DNA of 64,000 nucleotides from CAVXGU01 sp963761615 (GTDB taxonomy: Bacteria > Acidobacteriota > Vicinamibacteria > Vicinamibacterales > CAVVIG01). The stretch covers positions 248,001 through 312,000 of the forward strand of contig CAVXGU010000003.1 in the NCBI GenBank assembly GCA_963761615.1. Reading direction: 5' to 3'. Below the pieces are notes generated by a model, which saw only the letters and a program-made list of their open reading frames with translations, was not told where the DNA came from and searched no databases. Position 1 is the first letter of the stretch, and every line of letters starts with the position of its first letter. A program made the translations under genes and the position numbers. Positions 29,685 through 38,577 of the stretch are shown piece after piece.

Positions 29685-31295
29685 CTAGAGCCGAGCCCCG
29701 AGCAGGACTCCCGGCGCCAGCTTCCACTCGGGATCCAGCGCCTGTTTGACGCGGCGCATGTCTTCGATCCCCTCGGGGCCGTACAGCGCCTCGAGCAGCT
29801 GTTGCTTCACGCGGCTCCGTCCGACGCCGTGTTCGGCGAGCGGCGAGCCGCCCATGCCGACGACGGCGCGGCCGCATCGCAGGATGGCCTCGCGGCCGGC
29901 CTCGACGTCGGCGTACGAGCGCGGGATGACGTTGGGGTGGACGTTGCCGTCGGAGATGTGCCCCCAGATCGCGACGTCGAGGCCGCGCGATCCGAACTCG
30001 GCATCGTAGAGCGCGAGCAGCTCGTCGATCCGCTCGAAGGCGACGATCATGTCGGCGGCCGTCTTCTCGATCCGGCCGTCGATCCGGCGCTGGGCCGCGC
30101 CGACACGGCGGTTCACCCCGTCTGGCACGGCCTCGCGCAGCCGGAAGAGCTGCGCCGCGCGCGTTCGATCTCCGGGCACCGCAATCGCCACATCGTTCAG
30201 CGCGCCGAATTCGCCGAGCAGGCGGCAGAAGCGCACCAGCGCCCCGTCGGCGCCCCCGGGATCGCCCGCGCGTCCGATCTGCGCGTACGCCGCGGCGGCG
30301 TCGACGCCGGGCAGCTCGAGCGTCACGAGGAGTGCCATCGCCTCGCCTCCGGTCAGGGCGATCCCGCTGTCGCGGTCGGCGCCGTCCTCCCGCACGATCG
30401 CCAGCGAACGCCCGTCCAGGTGCTCGATCGCCGCGACATCGATGCCGTCGGCGTCGCCCGTCCGCCAGGTCTCGCGAGCCGCCTCGCGCAGGCGGCGGAC
30501 GAGCTCCAGCGCCCGCGCGCGGTCGGCGAGCGGCACGAAGGCGAGGCAGATCGGCGGGCGCCGCGGCACGACACGTACGGTGACGGACGACACGATTCCG
30601 AGCGTGCCCTCCGATCCGATGAAGAGATCGATCAGGTCCATGCCCGGCGCGGCGAAGTAGCCGGCCGACACCTTGGGCACCTCCGGCAGCCGGTACCGCG
30701 GGATCGGCACCCGCGAAGTGCCGCCCGCCAGCTCGAGGTCGAAGTACCCGTCCGGATGGGCCCTCACCCGGCCGCGCTCGATGTCGAGTACGTCCCCGCT
30801 GGCGAGGACGACGGTCAGCGCCTGCACCCAGTCGCGCGTCGACCCGTACTTGAAGGTGGCGGCCCCGGCCGCGTTGGTGGCGACCGTCCCGCCGATGAAG
30901 GCTCCGGCGAACGTCGGTCCCGGCGGGTAGAGGCGGCCGGCGCGTTCGAGCGCCGCGTCGAGGTCCGCGAGCGCCACTCCGGGTTCGAGGCGCACGCGAT
31001 CGGTGCCGATCTCGAGGATCCGGTTCAGCTTCGCCGTCGAGATCACGAGCTCGCCCATGGGCGTCGCGCCCCCGGTGAGCGACGATTGTGCGCCCACGGC
31101 CAGCACGGAAGGCGCCGATCGGATGGCGGCCGCGACCCCCGCCTCGCTGGCCGGAGACGTGACGCCTGCGGCGTGTCCGCCCGGGACGTGCGCCGCGTCC
31201 TCCAGGAACGCCGAGACGACGTCCCGGTCGCGCTCGACGGGGGCCGGCCCCCCGTTTCCACGCGGCGCCCGCGCCCGAATCGCCCATGTCGCCAC
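29685..31295 (-). CDS. FAD-linked oxidase (glycolate oxidase GlcD / D-lactate dehydrogenase type)
   Basis: The 536-residue protein has a PCMH-type FAD domain (VLAVGAQSSLTGGATP, PPGPTFAGAFIGGTVATNAAG, IGSEGTLGIVSSVTVRV) and a C-terminal FAD-oxidase domain with WGHISDGNVHPNVIP and the AEHGVGRSR motif near the end. It oxidises a 2-hydroxyacid, and the substrate cannot be told from sequence. It is divergent from the symporter genes with only 47 bp between, so a shared control region and substrate link are possible. Confidence 0.88.
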   Translation of the reverse strand: MATWAIRARAPRGNGGPAPVERDRDVVSAFLEDAAHVPGGHAAGVTSPASEAGVAAAIRSAPSVLAVGAQSSLTGGATPMGELVISTAKLNRILEIGTDRVRLEPGVALADLDAALERAGRLYPPGPTFAGAFIGGTVATNAAGAATFKYGSTRDWVQALTVVLASGDVLDIERGRVRAHPDGYFDLELAGGTSRVPIPRYRLPEVPKVSAGYFAAPGMDLIDLFIGSEGTLGIVSSVTVRVVPRRPPICLAFVPLADRARALELVRRLREAARETWRTGDADGIDVAAIEHLDGRSLAIVREDGADRDSGIALTGGEAMALLVTLELPGVDAAAAYAQIGRAGDPGGADGALVRFCRLLGEFGALNDVAIAVPGDRTRAAQLFRLREAVPDGVNRRVGAAQRRIDGRIEKTAADMIVAFERIDELLALYDAEFGSRGLDVAIWGHISDGNVHPNVIPRSYADVEAGREAILRCGRAVVGMGGSPLAEHGVGRSRVKQQLLEALYGPEGIEDMRRVKQALDPEWKLAPGVLLGARL

Positions 31296-31342
31296 AGCAA
31301 GTAATATTAGTGCCCGGACCCGAGCGTCCGGAGCCGAGAGCC

Positions 31343-31426
31343 ATGAGGCCCACCTACCTCCGCATCCTGCTTCTCGAGGCCGCCATCATCGCGGCGCTCC
31401 TCCTCCTCGGGAGGATCTTCGCGTGA
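31343..31426 (+). CDS. 27-residue single-helix membrane peptide coupled to a symporter
   Basis: A short frame encodes a peptide whose residues 6-25 form one hydrophobic helix (ILLLEAAIIAALLLLGRIF) with a basic N-terminus MRPTYLR. Its stop overlaps the GTG start of the symporter (GTGA), so the two are translationally coupled. It may be a small subunit or leader-like peptide. It is real only if conserved elsewhere, but the overlap and membrane character argue for it. Confidence 0.55.
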   Translation: MRPTYLRILLLEAAIIAALLLLGRIFA

Positions 31427-33084
31427 ACCCCGTCGACTGGGCCATCGTCGTCGCCTACCTCGCGTGGATGGTGTACGACGGGATGCGCCGCTCGAAGAAC
31501 ACGGACCAGGTGGAGGGCTACTTCCTGGCGAACCGGTCCATTCCGTGGTGGGCGGTGGGGCTGTCGGTCATGGCGACGCAGATGAGCGCGATCACGCTCA
31601 TCGGCACCACGGGGCAGGCGTACGCGTCCGGGCTGAACTTCATCCAGTTCTACTTCGGCCTCCCGCTCGCGATGATCCTGCTGTCGGTCACCGTGGTGCC
31701 GTTCTTCTACCGCGCGAAGGTGTACACGGCGTACGAGTACCTCGAGCGGCGGTTCGATGCGCGGACGCGGTCGCTCACGAGCTTTCTCTTCATGCTGGGC
31801 CGCGCGTTCGCGTGCGGGGTCACCCTCGTGGCGCCGGCCGTCGTCATCTCGTCCATCCTCAGGTGGACGATGCCGGTGACGGTGCTCGTCATCTGCGTGC
31901 CGATGATCGTCTACACGGCGTTCGGCGGCGTGCAGGCGGTGGCGTGGACCGACGTCAAGCAGATGTTCGTCATCGTCGGCGGCATGGTGGCGGCGGTGGT
32001 GGTCCTGCTGATGGGGATTCCGCACACCGTCGGTGTGGTGCGGGCGCTGCACATGGCCGGCGCGACCGGGCGGATGCAGGCCGTCAGCTTCCATTTCAAC
32101 CTGAGCGACACCTACACGTTCTGGTCCGGCATGATCGGCGGCCTGTTCCTGATGCTGGCGTATTTCGGCTGCGACCAGAGCCAGGTGCAGCGCTACCTGA
32201 CGGCGCGGTCGGAGGACGAGGCGAGGCGGTCCCTGCTGATGAGCGCGTGGGTGAAGATTCCGCTGCAGCTCCTCGTGCTGACGATCGGCGTGCTGGTGTT
32301 CGTCTTCTACCTGTTCCAGACGCCGCCCATGCTGTTCAACCGCGTCCACGACGCGGAGGTGGCCGCCAGTCCGCGTGCGGCCGAGTACCAGGCGCTGCAG
32401 GCGCAGTTCGACCAGGCGATCGCGGCCCGCAAGGCCGCGGCGTCAGCCGGGGATCGCCAGGGCTTTCTCGCCGCCGACGCGCAGGTCGCGAACATCCGGG
32501 GGCAGGCGGTGGCCATCGTGAAGGAGGCGACGGGCGACCAGGCCTACGCCGACGTGAACTACGTGTTCCCGACGTTCATCACGACGCGCATGCCGATCGG
32601 GCTCGTCGGCCTGATGATCGCGGCCATGTTCGCCGCGGCGATGTCGACGAGCTCGGGCGAGCTGAGCTCGCTCGCGACGGCGACGGTCATCGACTTCTAC
32701 AAGCGCCACTTCGTGCCGGAAGCCACCGACTCGCACTACCTGTTCGTCTCGAAGCTGGCCACGCTCGGGTGGGGGCTGTTCGCGTGTGTCGTGGCGATCT
32801 ACTCCGCCGACGCCGGGTCGCTCATCGAGGTCGTCAACAAGTACGGATCGATCTTCTACGGGTCGCTGCTCGGCGTCTTCATGCTGGCGATCCTCTTCAA
32901 GCGGGCGACCGCCGCCGGCGCGTTCTACGGCGTCCTCGCCGGCATGGCCGTCGTCCTCGCGGTGGCGTTCGGTCTGCCCTGGATCGCGTTCCTCTGGCAC
33001 AACCTGATCGGGGCCGTGGTCGTGGTGGTGGTGGGCCTGACGATCAGCCACATCCAGTCGCGTCGGTCGATGAGCGCATCGTGA
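31423..33084 (+). CDS. Sodium:solute symporter (SSS family)
   Basis: The 553-residue protein has about 13 membrane helices with SSS signatures: YFLANRSIPWWAVGLSVMAT, SAITLIGTTGQAY, TAFGGVQAVAWTDVKQ and the FAAAMSTSSGELSSLAT segment with Na+ site residues. A roughly 80-residue Ala/Gln-rich soluble insert (about residues 310-385) is longer than in SglT or PutP. The start is the GTG overlapping the small peptide stop. The substrate is unknown. Confidence 0.9.
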   Translation: MNPVDWAIVVAYLAWMVYDGMRRSKNTDQVEGYFLANRSIPWWAVGLSVMATQMSAITLIGTTGQAYASGLNFIQFYFGLPLAMILLSVTVVPFFYRAKVYTAYEYLERRFDARTRSLTSFLFMLGRAFACGVTLVAPAVVISSILRWTMPVTVLVICVPMIVYTAFGGVQAVAWTDVKQMFVIVGGMVAAVVVLLMGIPHTVGVVRALHMAGATGRMQAVSFHFNLSDTYTFWSGMIGGLFLMLAYFGCDQSQVQRYLTARSEDEARRSLLMSAWVKIPLQLLVLTIGVLVFVFYLFQTPPMLFNRVHDAEVAASPRAAEYQALQAQFDQAIAARKAAASAGDRQGFLAADAQVANIRGQAVAIVKEATGDQAYADVNYVFPTFITTRMPIGLVGLMIAAMFAAAMSTSSGELSSLATATVIDFYKRHFVPEATDSHYLFVSKLATLGWGLFACVVAIYSADAGSLIEVVNKYGSIFYGSLLGVFMLAILFKRATAAGAFYGVLAGMAVVLAVAFGLPWIAFLWHNLIGAVVVVVVGLTISHIQSRRSMSAS

Positions 33085-33142
33085 GCAGTGCTCGACCGCG
33101 GCGGCCGGACCGCGCCGGACCGGGGAGGCCGAAGGAGGTACG

Positions 33143-33826
33143 ATGAATCCCGTGACCGTGGTCGGCGTGATCATCGTGGCCATCCTCTCCATCACCAGCC
33201 ACGAGGCGGCCCACGGCTTCGTCGCCGATCGCCTCGGCGATCCGACTGCGCGGGAGCAGGGACGGCTCACGCTGAACCCGATCCCGCACATCGATCTCTT
33301 CTTCACGATCCTCCTCCCGCTGATCCTCGTCCTCTCGCGCTCCGGGTTCATCTTCGGCGGGGCGAAACCGGTGCCGGTCACGGTCTCGAGGCTGCGGCGG
33401 CCGCGGCGCGACTGGGCCCTGGTCGGCGCCGCGGGGCCGGCGATGAACATCGGCATCGCCATCGGCCTCGCCGCGCTGCTGTCGGTCGCGATCCAGCTCG
33501 GCCTGGCGGATCCCTCGTCGAGCCTGGCAGAGATCCTGTCGGTCGGGATCTTCCTGAATGCGCTGCTGGCCGTGTTCAATCTGGTGCCGATTCCGCCGCT
33601 CGACGGATCGCGGGTCGTTCAGTACTTTCTCTCCGGCGAAGCGCTCGCCCTGTACCGCCAGATCGAGCGGTTCGGGCTGCTCATCATCGTGGCCGTGGTA
33701 TTCCTCGTGCCGCCCGTGCAGGCCCTGATTGGCGGGGCGATCTTCGCGCTCGTGGCGGCCATCACGAGCCCGTTCCATGTCTGGGTGAACGTCCAGCCGT
33801 TGCTGCAGCGCCTGCTCTTCGGCTGA
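33143..33826 (+). CDS. M50 (site-2 protease-like) membrane metalloprotease
   Basis: The 227-residue protein has the zinc motif HEAAH in the first helix (TSHEAAHGFVADRLGD), the glycine-rich GAAGPAMNI segment and the third ligand in NLVPIPPLDGSRV. These define the minimal rhomboid-sized S2P subfamily without PDZ or CBS domains. A strong ribosome site GAAGGAGG precedes the ATG. Confidence 0.92.
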   Translation: MNPVTVVGVIIVAILSITSHEAAHGFVADRLGDPTAREQGRLTLNPIPHIDLFFTILLPLILVLSRSGFIFGGAKPVPVTVSRLRRPRRDWALVGAAGPAMNIGIAIGLAALLSVAIQLGLADPSSSLAEILSVGIFLNALLAVFNLVPIPPLDGSRVVQYFLSGEALALYRQIERFGLLIIVAVVFLVPPVQALIGGAIFALVAAITSPFHVWVNVQPLLQRLLFG

Positions 33827-33893
33827 AGCGGTCACGCCCTCGACGACACGTGGACGCGCGGGGGGCGATTGCCGCTTCCGCCGGTCGGCCCCG

Positions 33894-35342
33894 TCAGTCG
33901 AACACGTCTGCCGGCGTCAGCACCTTGACCGGCCCCAGGTTCAGCGACGCGATGCCCGGCTGGATCGTCTTCAGGTCGCCGACCACGACCACGGCGAACC
34001 TGTCCGGCTCGATGTACTTGCGCGCGACCTGCTCGACCTCGGCGGGCGTCACGGCTTCGATCTTCTGCACGTAGGTCGTGAAGTAGTCGTCGGGCAGGTG
34101 GTAGACCGCCATCGTTTCCATCTGCTGGGCGATCTGCCGCGTCGACTCGAACGCCTCCGGGTACCGCAGGGCCACGTAGTTCTTCATCTGGGAGATCTCG
34201 TCGTCGGGCGCGGGCTCGCGGATGCCGTTCAGCTGCTTGAAGAACTCCTGGAGCGACTCCGCGGTCTTGTCGGTCTGCACGGACGCCATCGCGGCAAAGG
34301 GGCCCGCCACCGAGCGCATGTCGAACATGGAGAACGCGCCGTAGGTGTAGCCGTGCTGCTCGCGCAGGTCCATGTCGAGGCGCGAGTCGTACGCTTCACC
34401 GAGGAGGTTGTTCATGACGCGGATGGCGAAGTAGTCGGGCGTCGAGCGCGGCACGCCGATCCAGCCGATCTCGATCGCCGACTGCGGCGCGCCCGGCTTG
34501 TCGATCAGGTACACGGCGCGCGAGGCCGGCTGGGGGACCGCGGGCAGCCTGGCCTCCGGCGCGAGCGCGCCCTGGGCGCGCCACGACCCGAATGCCTTCT
34601 CCAGCAGGGGGACCGCGCTCGCCGGCGTCACGTCGCCGACGACGATGAGCGTGGAGTCGCCGGGCTGGAACGTGGACTGGTAGAACGCGCGGAGATCGCC
34701 GGCCGTGAAGCTCTTGAGGGTCGCCTCGCTGCCCATCTGCAGGTTGCCGAGCCGGTGGCTCCGCCCGTACAGCACGCGCGCGAGGCCGACCGACGCCAGC
34801 GTCTCGGGGTTGTCGCGCGCCTGCAGGAGCTGCGTGAGGCGCTGCTGCCGCAGGCGGTCGATCTCCTCGGGCGGGAAGGTCGGGCGCTGGGCGACGTCGG
34901 CCATGAGGGCGAGCGCGTCAGGCAGCCGCGACACCGGGACGTGCAGGCGCACGCCCATCGCGTCGGTGCTGCTCGTGGTGTTGATCTCGGCACCCAGGTA
35001 GTCGATGGCGTCGGCGAGCTCGAGCGCCGACCGCGCCCCGGCGCCGTTGGTCAGCATGCTCGTCATGAAGTTCGCGACACCGAACTTGCCGGCCGGGTCG
35101 TTCGCGCTGCCGCGCATGACGACCAGGTTGACCTGCACGACCGGCACCTCGTGCGACTCGACGATCCACACGGGCAGGCCGTTCGACAGCTGCGTCTTCT
35201 CGAGGGCCGGCAGCCTCAGGGTCGGGGCGGGTCCGAGCGCCGGCGGATGGCTCCGGTCTGGCGCCTGCTGCGCCGACAGCGTGATGGCGGCAATCCCCAT
35301 CAGCGACAGGACCAGACCGAGGCGGAGGCGACGCGTCATCAT
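33894..35342 (-). CDS. Secreted M16 peptidase-like protein, catalytically inactive subunit
   Basis: The 482-residue protein has a signal peptide and two M16 domains. The usual HxxEH zinc site is missing. The equivalent stretch reads FGVANFMTSMLTNGAG. It keeps the R/Y pair region (LREQHGYTYGAFSMF) of the non-catalytic partner in two-subunit M16B peptidases. The active partner is encoded 139 bp upstream. Confidence 0.9.
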   Translation of the reverse strand: MMTRRLRLGLVLSLMGIAAITLSAQQAPDRSHPPALGPAPTLRLPALEKTQLSNGLPVWIVESHEVPVVQVNLVVMRGSANDPAGKFGVANFMTSMLTNGAGARSALELADAIDYLGAEINTTSSTDAMGVRLHVPVSRLPDALALMADVAQRPTFPPEEIDRLRQQRLTQLLQARDNPETLASVGLARVLYGRSHRLGNLQMGSEATLKSFTAGDLRAFYQSTFQPGDSTLIVVGDVTPASAVPLLEKAFGSWRAQGALAPEARLPAVPQPASRAVYLIDKPGAPQSAIEIGWIGVPRSTPDYFAIRVMNNLLGEAYDSRLDMDLREQHGYTYGAFSMFDMRSVAGPFAAMASVQTDKTAESLQEFFKQLNGIREPAPDDEISQMKNYVALRYPEAFESTRQIAQQMETMAVYHLPDDYFTTYVQKIEAVTPAEVEQVARKYIEPDRFAVVVVGDLKTIQPGIASLNLGPVKVLTPADVFD

Positions 35343-35355
35343 TGATTACCTTCTC

Positions 35356-35420
35356 GCGGGGCCCCACCCCCGCTCGTTGCCGTCGCTGACGCTCCGGGCC
35401 GTGTGTCGAGCGTCAGTCTG
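35356..35420. repeat. Dispersed intergenic repeat, copy at 35.4 kb
   Basis: Between the two M16 genes lies GCGGGGCCCCACCCCCGC followed by GCTGACGCT, matching the first part of the copies at 25859 and (inverted) 13636. The remaining gap to 35481 shows nothing else. Confidence 0.55.
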
Positions 35421-35481
35421 CTCTCGGGAGGCCGCGGTCCCTGCCCCTTCCGGCCCTTGTGTCCGTCGTGAGCCTCGCGGC

Positions 35482-36828
35482 TCACTTGGTCGCCGGCACG
35501 ACGGTCAGCTCGACGCGCCGGTTCTTCAGCAGATACTCGGCCGCCGCCGCGCTGACGTCGGACGCCGAGAGCGACAGGTACCGCGCCCGGTCCTCGTTGA
35601 ACCAGTCGGGGTCGCCCGTGCGCGTGTAGTAGCCGTTCAGCTCGTCGGCGATGCTGCTGATCTTCTCCATGCGGTCGTAGAACGACGCCTCCCACTGGTT
35701 GAGGGCGCGCTGGAGCTCGTGCTGGCTCGGCGGCTGCTGCTGCAGCTTGGCGATCTCCTCGTCGATCACCGTCTTCAACTCGTCCACCGTGTGACCGGGT
35801 CTCGGCGTCGCCATCACGACGAACTCGGACGAGAGGTTGCGCGACTCCTGGAACGCCTGGACGCTCTGCGCGATCTGCATGTCGTAGACCAGCCGCTTGT
35901 AGAGCCGGGAGTTCTTGCCGTCGGCGAGCACGCTCGCCACGACGTCCATGGCGGCATCCCCGGGCGACAGGAACCGCGGCGAGAGCCACGCCAGGTAGAG
36001 GCGCGGGAGCTGGACGCGATCGGTGATTGTCTTCGTCTGGACGCCGGACAGCTCGACCCCCGGAATGGTCATCGGCGGGGGGGCGGGGGCGCCCGTGATG
36101 TCGCCGAACCACTTCTCGACGAGCTGCTTCGCCTGGGCCGTATTCACGTCGCCCGCGATCACCAGGCTCGTGTTCGCCGGCGTGTAGTACTCCTTGAAGA
36201 AGTTCACCACGTCCTGGTAGCTCGCCGCCGTGAGATCGTTCATGTAGCCGATGACGGGCCAGTGGTACGGGTGGTCCGGCGGGTACATCATCTCGTCGAT
36301 CGTCTGGTCGGCCATGCCGTACGGCTGGTTGTCGATCCGCTGGCGGCGCTCGTTCTTGACGACGGCGCGCTGCGCGTCGACGGCCTTGGGCGTCATCGCG
36401 TCGAGCAGGTAGCCGGTGCGATCGGCCTCGAGGTAGAGCGCGAGGTCCAGCGCGTTGGACGGCACGTTGATGTAGTAGTCGGTCTCGTCGCTGCCCGTCG
36501 ACGCGTTGTTCTCCCCGCCGACGTTCTCCAGCAGGCTGTCGAACTCGCCGTACTTCACGTGGCCCGAGCCCATGAACATGAGGTGCTCGAACAGGTGCGC
36601 GAAGCCCGTGTGCCCGGGGGTCTCGCGCGCCGATCCGACGTGGCGCCACGTGTTCACGCTCACGATGGGAACGCTGTGGTCCTCGTGGATGATCACGCGC
36701 AGCCCGTTCGCCAGCGTGAACTCCGTGTACGGCACCTCGAGCTTCGGCGGCGCCGCCTGCGCCGGCGCCGTCTGCGCCAGCGCCGGCGAGGCCAGCGCGA
36801 GGACGACGAGCAAGGCTGCGGATCTCAT
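35482..36828 (-). CDS. Secreted M16 zinc peptidase, active subunit
   Basis: The 448-residue protein has a signal peptide (ALAQ). The inverted zinc motif HLFEHLMF lies near residue 80, with the third ligand Glu in VVKNERRQR about 75 residues later. A conserved GMADQTIDEMMYP segment follows. The start at 36828 (MRSAALLV) is preferred to an ATG four codons upstream. It forms a heterodimer with the inactive partner and degrades peptides in the periplasm. Confidence 0.92.
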   Translation of the reverse strand: MRSAALLVVLALASPALAQTAPAQAAPPKLEVPYTEFTLANGLRVIIHEDHSVPIVSVNTWRHVGSARETPGHTGFAHLFEHLMFMGSGHVKYGEFDSLLENVGGENNASTGSDETDYYINVPSNALDLALYLEADRTGYLLDAMTPKAVDAQRAVVKNERRQRIDNQPYGMADQTIDEMMYPPDHPYHWPVIGYMNDLTAASYQDVVNFFKEYYTPANTSLVIAGDVNTAQAKQLVEKWFGDITGAPAPPPMTIPGVELSGVQTKTITDRVQLPRLYLAWLSPRFLSPGDAAMDVVASVLADGKNSRLYKRLVYDMQIAQSVQAFQESRNLSSEFVVMATPRPGHTVDELKTVIDEEIAKLQQQPPSQHELQRALNQWEASFYDRMEKISSIADELNGYYTRTGDPDWFNEDRARYLSLSASDVSAAAAEYLLKNRRVELTVVPATK

Positions 36829-36896
36829 AGGGGCGATCATACCTCCGTCGGTTCCGGCCCATTCGACCCGTCGAACCGATGTAACCTATCTAGCCT

Positions 36897-37382
36897 ATGG
36901 CTCCATCCCTGGTGGGCATCATCATGGGCAGCGCGTCCGACTGGGACACGATGCGCCAGGCGGACGAAATGCTGTCCCGGTTTGACGTCGCGCACGAGTG
37001 CAAAGTCGTGTCGGCTCACCGGACCCCGGCCGACATGGCGGCGTATGCCTCCGAGGCGGCCGGACGGGGCCTCGAGGTGATCATCGCCGGCGCCGGCGGG
37101 GCCGCGCACCTGCCCGGCATGGTCGCCGCCCAGACGGTCCTGCCGGTCATCGGCGTGCCGGTTCAGACCGCCGCCCTCAACGGCCTCGACTCGCTCCTGT
37201 CCATCGTCCAGATGCCGAAGGGCGTGCCGGTCGCCACCGTGGCCATCGGGGCCTCCGGCGCCGCGAATGCCGGCCTGCTGGCCGTGGCGATTCTCGCCAC
37301 CTCGCGCCCGGCGCTCCGGCAGAAACTCCAGGCGTACCGCGACGAGATCGCCGCCGACGTCCGGCGGGCCTCGCTGACGTGA
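36897..37382 (+). CDS. purE: N5-carboxyaminoimidazole ribonucleotide mutase
   Basis: Converts N5-CAIR to CAIR in purine synthesis. The 161-residue protein has the signatures GSASDWDTM, SAHRTP and GAGGAAHLPGM around the active site. It lies divergent from the M16 gene with 68 bp between. Its stop overlaps the GTG start of purK, so both steps are made together. Confidence 0.96.
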   Translation: MAPSLVGIIMGSASDWDTMRQADEMLSRFDVAHECKVVSAHRTPADMAAYASEAAGRGLEVIIAGAGGAAHLPGMVAAQTVLPVIGVPVQTAALNGLDSLLSIVQMPKGVPVATVAIGASGAANAGLLAVAILATSRPALRQKLQAYRDEIAADVRRASLT

Positions 37383-38536
37383 GCCGGATCATCGGACCCG
37401 GCTCGACCATCGGCGTCCTCGGCGGCGGGCAGCTCGGCCGCATGTTCGCCATGGCCGCGCGGCGTCTGGGCTACCGCGTCCACACCCTCTCCCCGGACCG
37501 CGACACGCCGACGGGACAGATCGCGGACCTCGAGGTGAGCGCCTCGTACGACGATGCGGACGCGGTCCGCGCCTTCGCGTCGGCCGTGGACGTCGTCACC
37601 TTCGAGTTCGAGAACGTGTCGGCGCTCGCGGCCGAGACCGCCGCCGCTCACGCGATCGTCCGGCCGAACGGCGGCGCATTGCTCGTCGCGCAGCACCGGC
37701 TGCGCGAGAAGATGTTCCTCCGCGACCAGGGCTTGGCGGTCCCGCCGTTCGCCGCGGTCGACTCGGATGCCGCCCTCGAGCGCGCGGTTGCCTCGATCGG
37801 GGTCCCCGGCGTCTTGAAGACGACGACGTTCGGCTACGACGGAAAGGGACAGGAGACGATTGGGGCGGCCGCCGACGCGTCCGGCGCCTGGGCCCGGCTC
37901 GGGCGCCGGGAGTGCATCTACGAGGCGTTCGTCGATCTGGCGCGCGAGATCTCGGTGGTCGGCGCGCGCGGCGTCCACGGCGAGTGGGCGGCCTTCGATC
38001 CAATCGACAACACGCACCGCCGGCACATTCTCGATGTCTCGATTGCGCCGGCGCCGGTCGATGCGCGCCTGGCCGCCGAGGCCGTCGAGGCCGCGCACGC
38101 GGTGATGGACGGGCTGGACTACGTCGGCGTGCTCTGCGTCGAGTTCTTCGTGACGCGCGAGGGCCGGCTGCTCGCCAACGAGATCGCGCCGCGGCCCCAC
38201 AACTCCGGTCATCTCACCTTCGACGCCTGCCGCACGAGCCAGTTCGAGCAGCAGGTGCGCGCCATCTGCGGCCTGCCGCTCGGATCGCCGGAGCTGCTGC
38301 AGCCGGCCGCGATGGCCAACCTGCTCGGCGATCTCTGGAGCGCGGGCGAGCCGGACTGGGCCGCCGCCCTCGCGTTCCCCTCGGTCAAGCTCCACCTGTA
38401 CGGCAAGAGCGAGCCGCGGCCCGGACGCAAGATGGGACACCTCACCGCCCTCGCACCGAGCGCGGGCGAAGCCCGTGCCCTGGTCCTCGCCGCACGTGCG
38501 GCGCTCGCCAACGGGAGGGGGGAGGGGGTGGGGTGA
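37379..38536 (+). CDS. purK: N5-carboxyaminoimidazole ribonucleotide synthase
   Basis: ATP-grasp enzyme making N5-CAIR from AIR, bicarbonate and ATP, upstream of PurE. The 385-residue protein has the GVLGGGQLGRM N-terminal loop, LKTTTFGYDGKGQ, the EISVVGARG strand and ANEIAPRPHNSGHLT near the metal site. The start is GTG at 37379 (GTGA overlap). Confidence 0.96.
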   Translation: MSRIIGPGSTIGVLGGGQLGRMFAMAARRLGYRVHTLSPDRDTPTGQIADLEVSASYDDADAVRAFASAVDVVTFEFENVSALAAETAAAHAIVRPNGGALLVAQHRLREKMFLRDQGLAVPPFAAVDSDAALERAVASIGVPGVLKTTTFGYDGKGQETIGAAADASGAWARLGRRECIYEAFVDLAREISVVGARGVHGEWAAFDPIDNTHRRHILDVSIAPAPVDARLAAEAVEAAHAVMDGLDYVGVLCVEFFVTREGRLLANEIAPRPHNSGHLTFDACRTSQFEQQVRAICGLPLGSPELLQPAAMANLLGDLWSAGEPDWAAALAFPSVKLHLYGKSEPRPGRKMGHLTALAPSAGEARALVLAARAALANGRGEGVG

Positions 38537-38577
38537 GGTCTTGATGTGGCAATGGGGTGATGTGCCCCGATTCCTCC

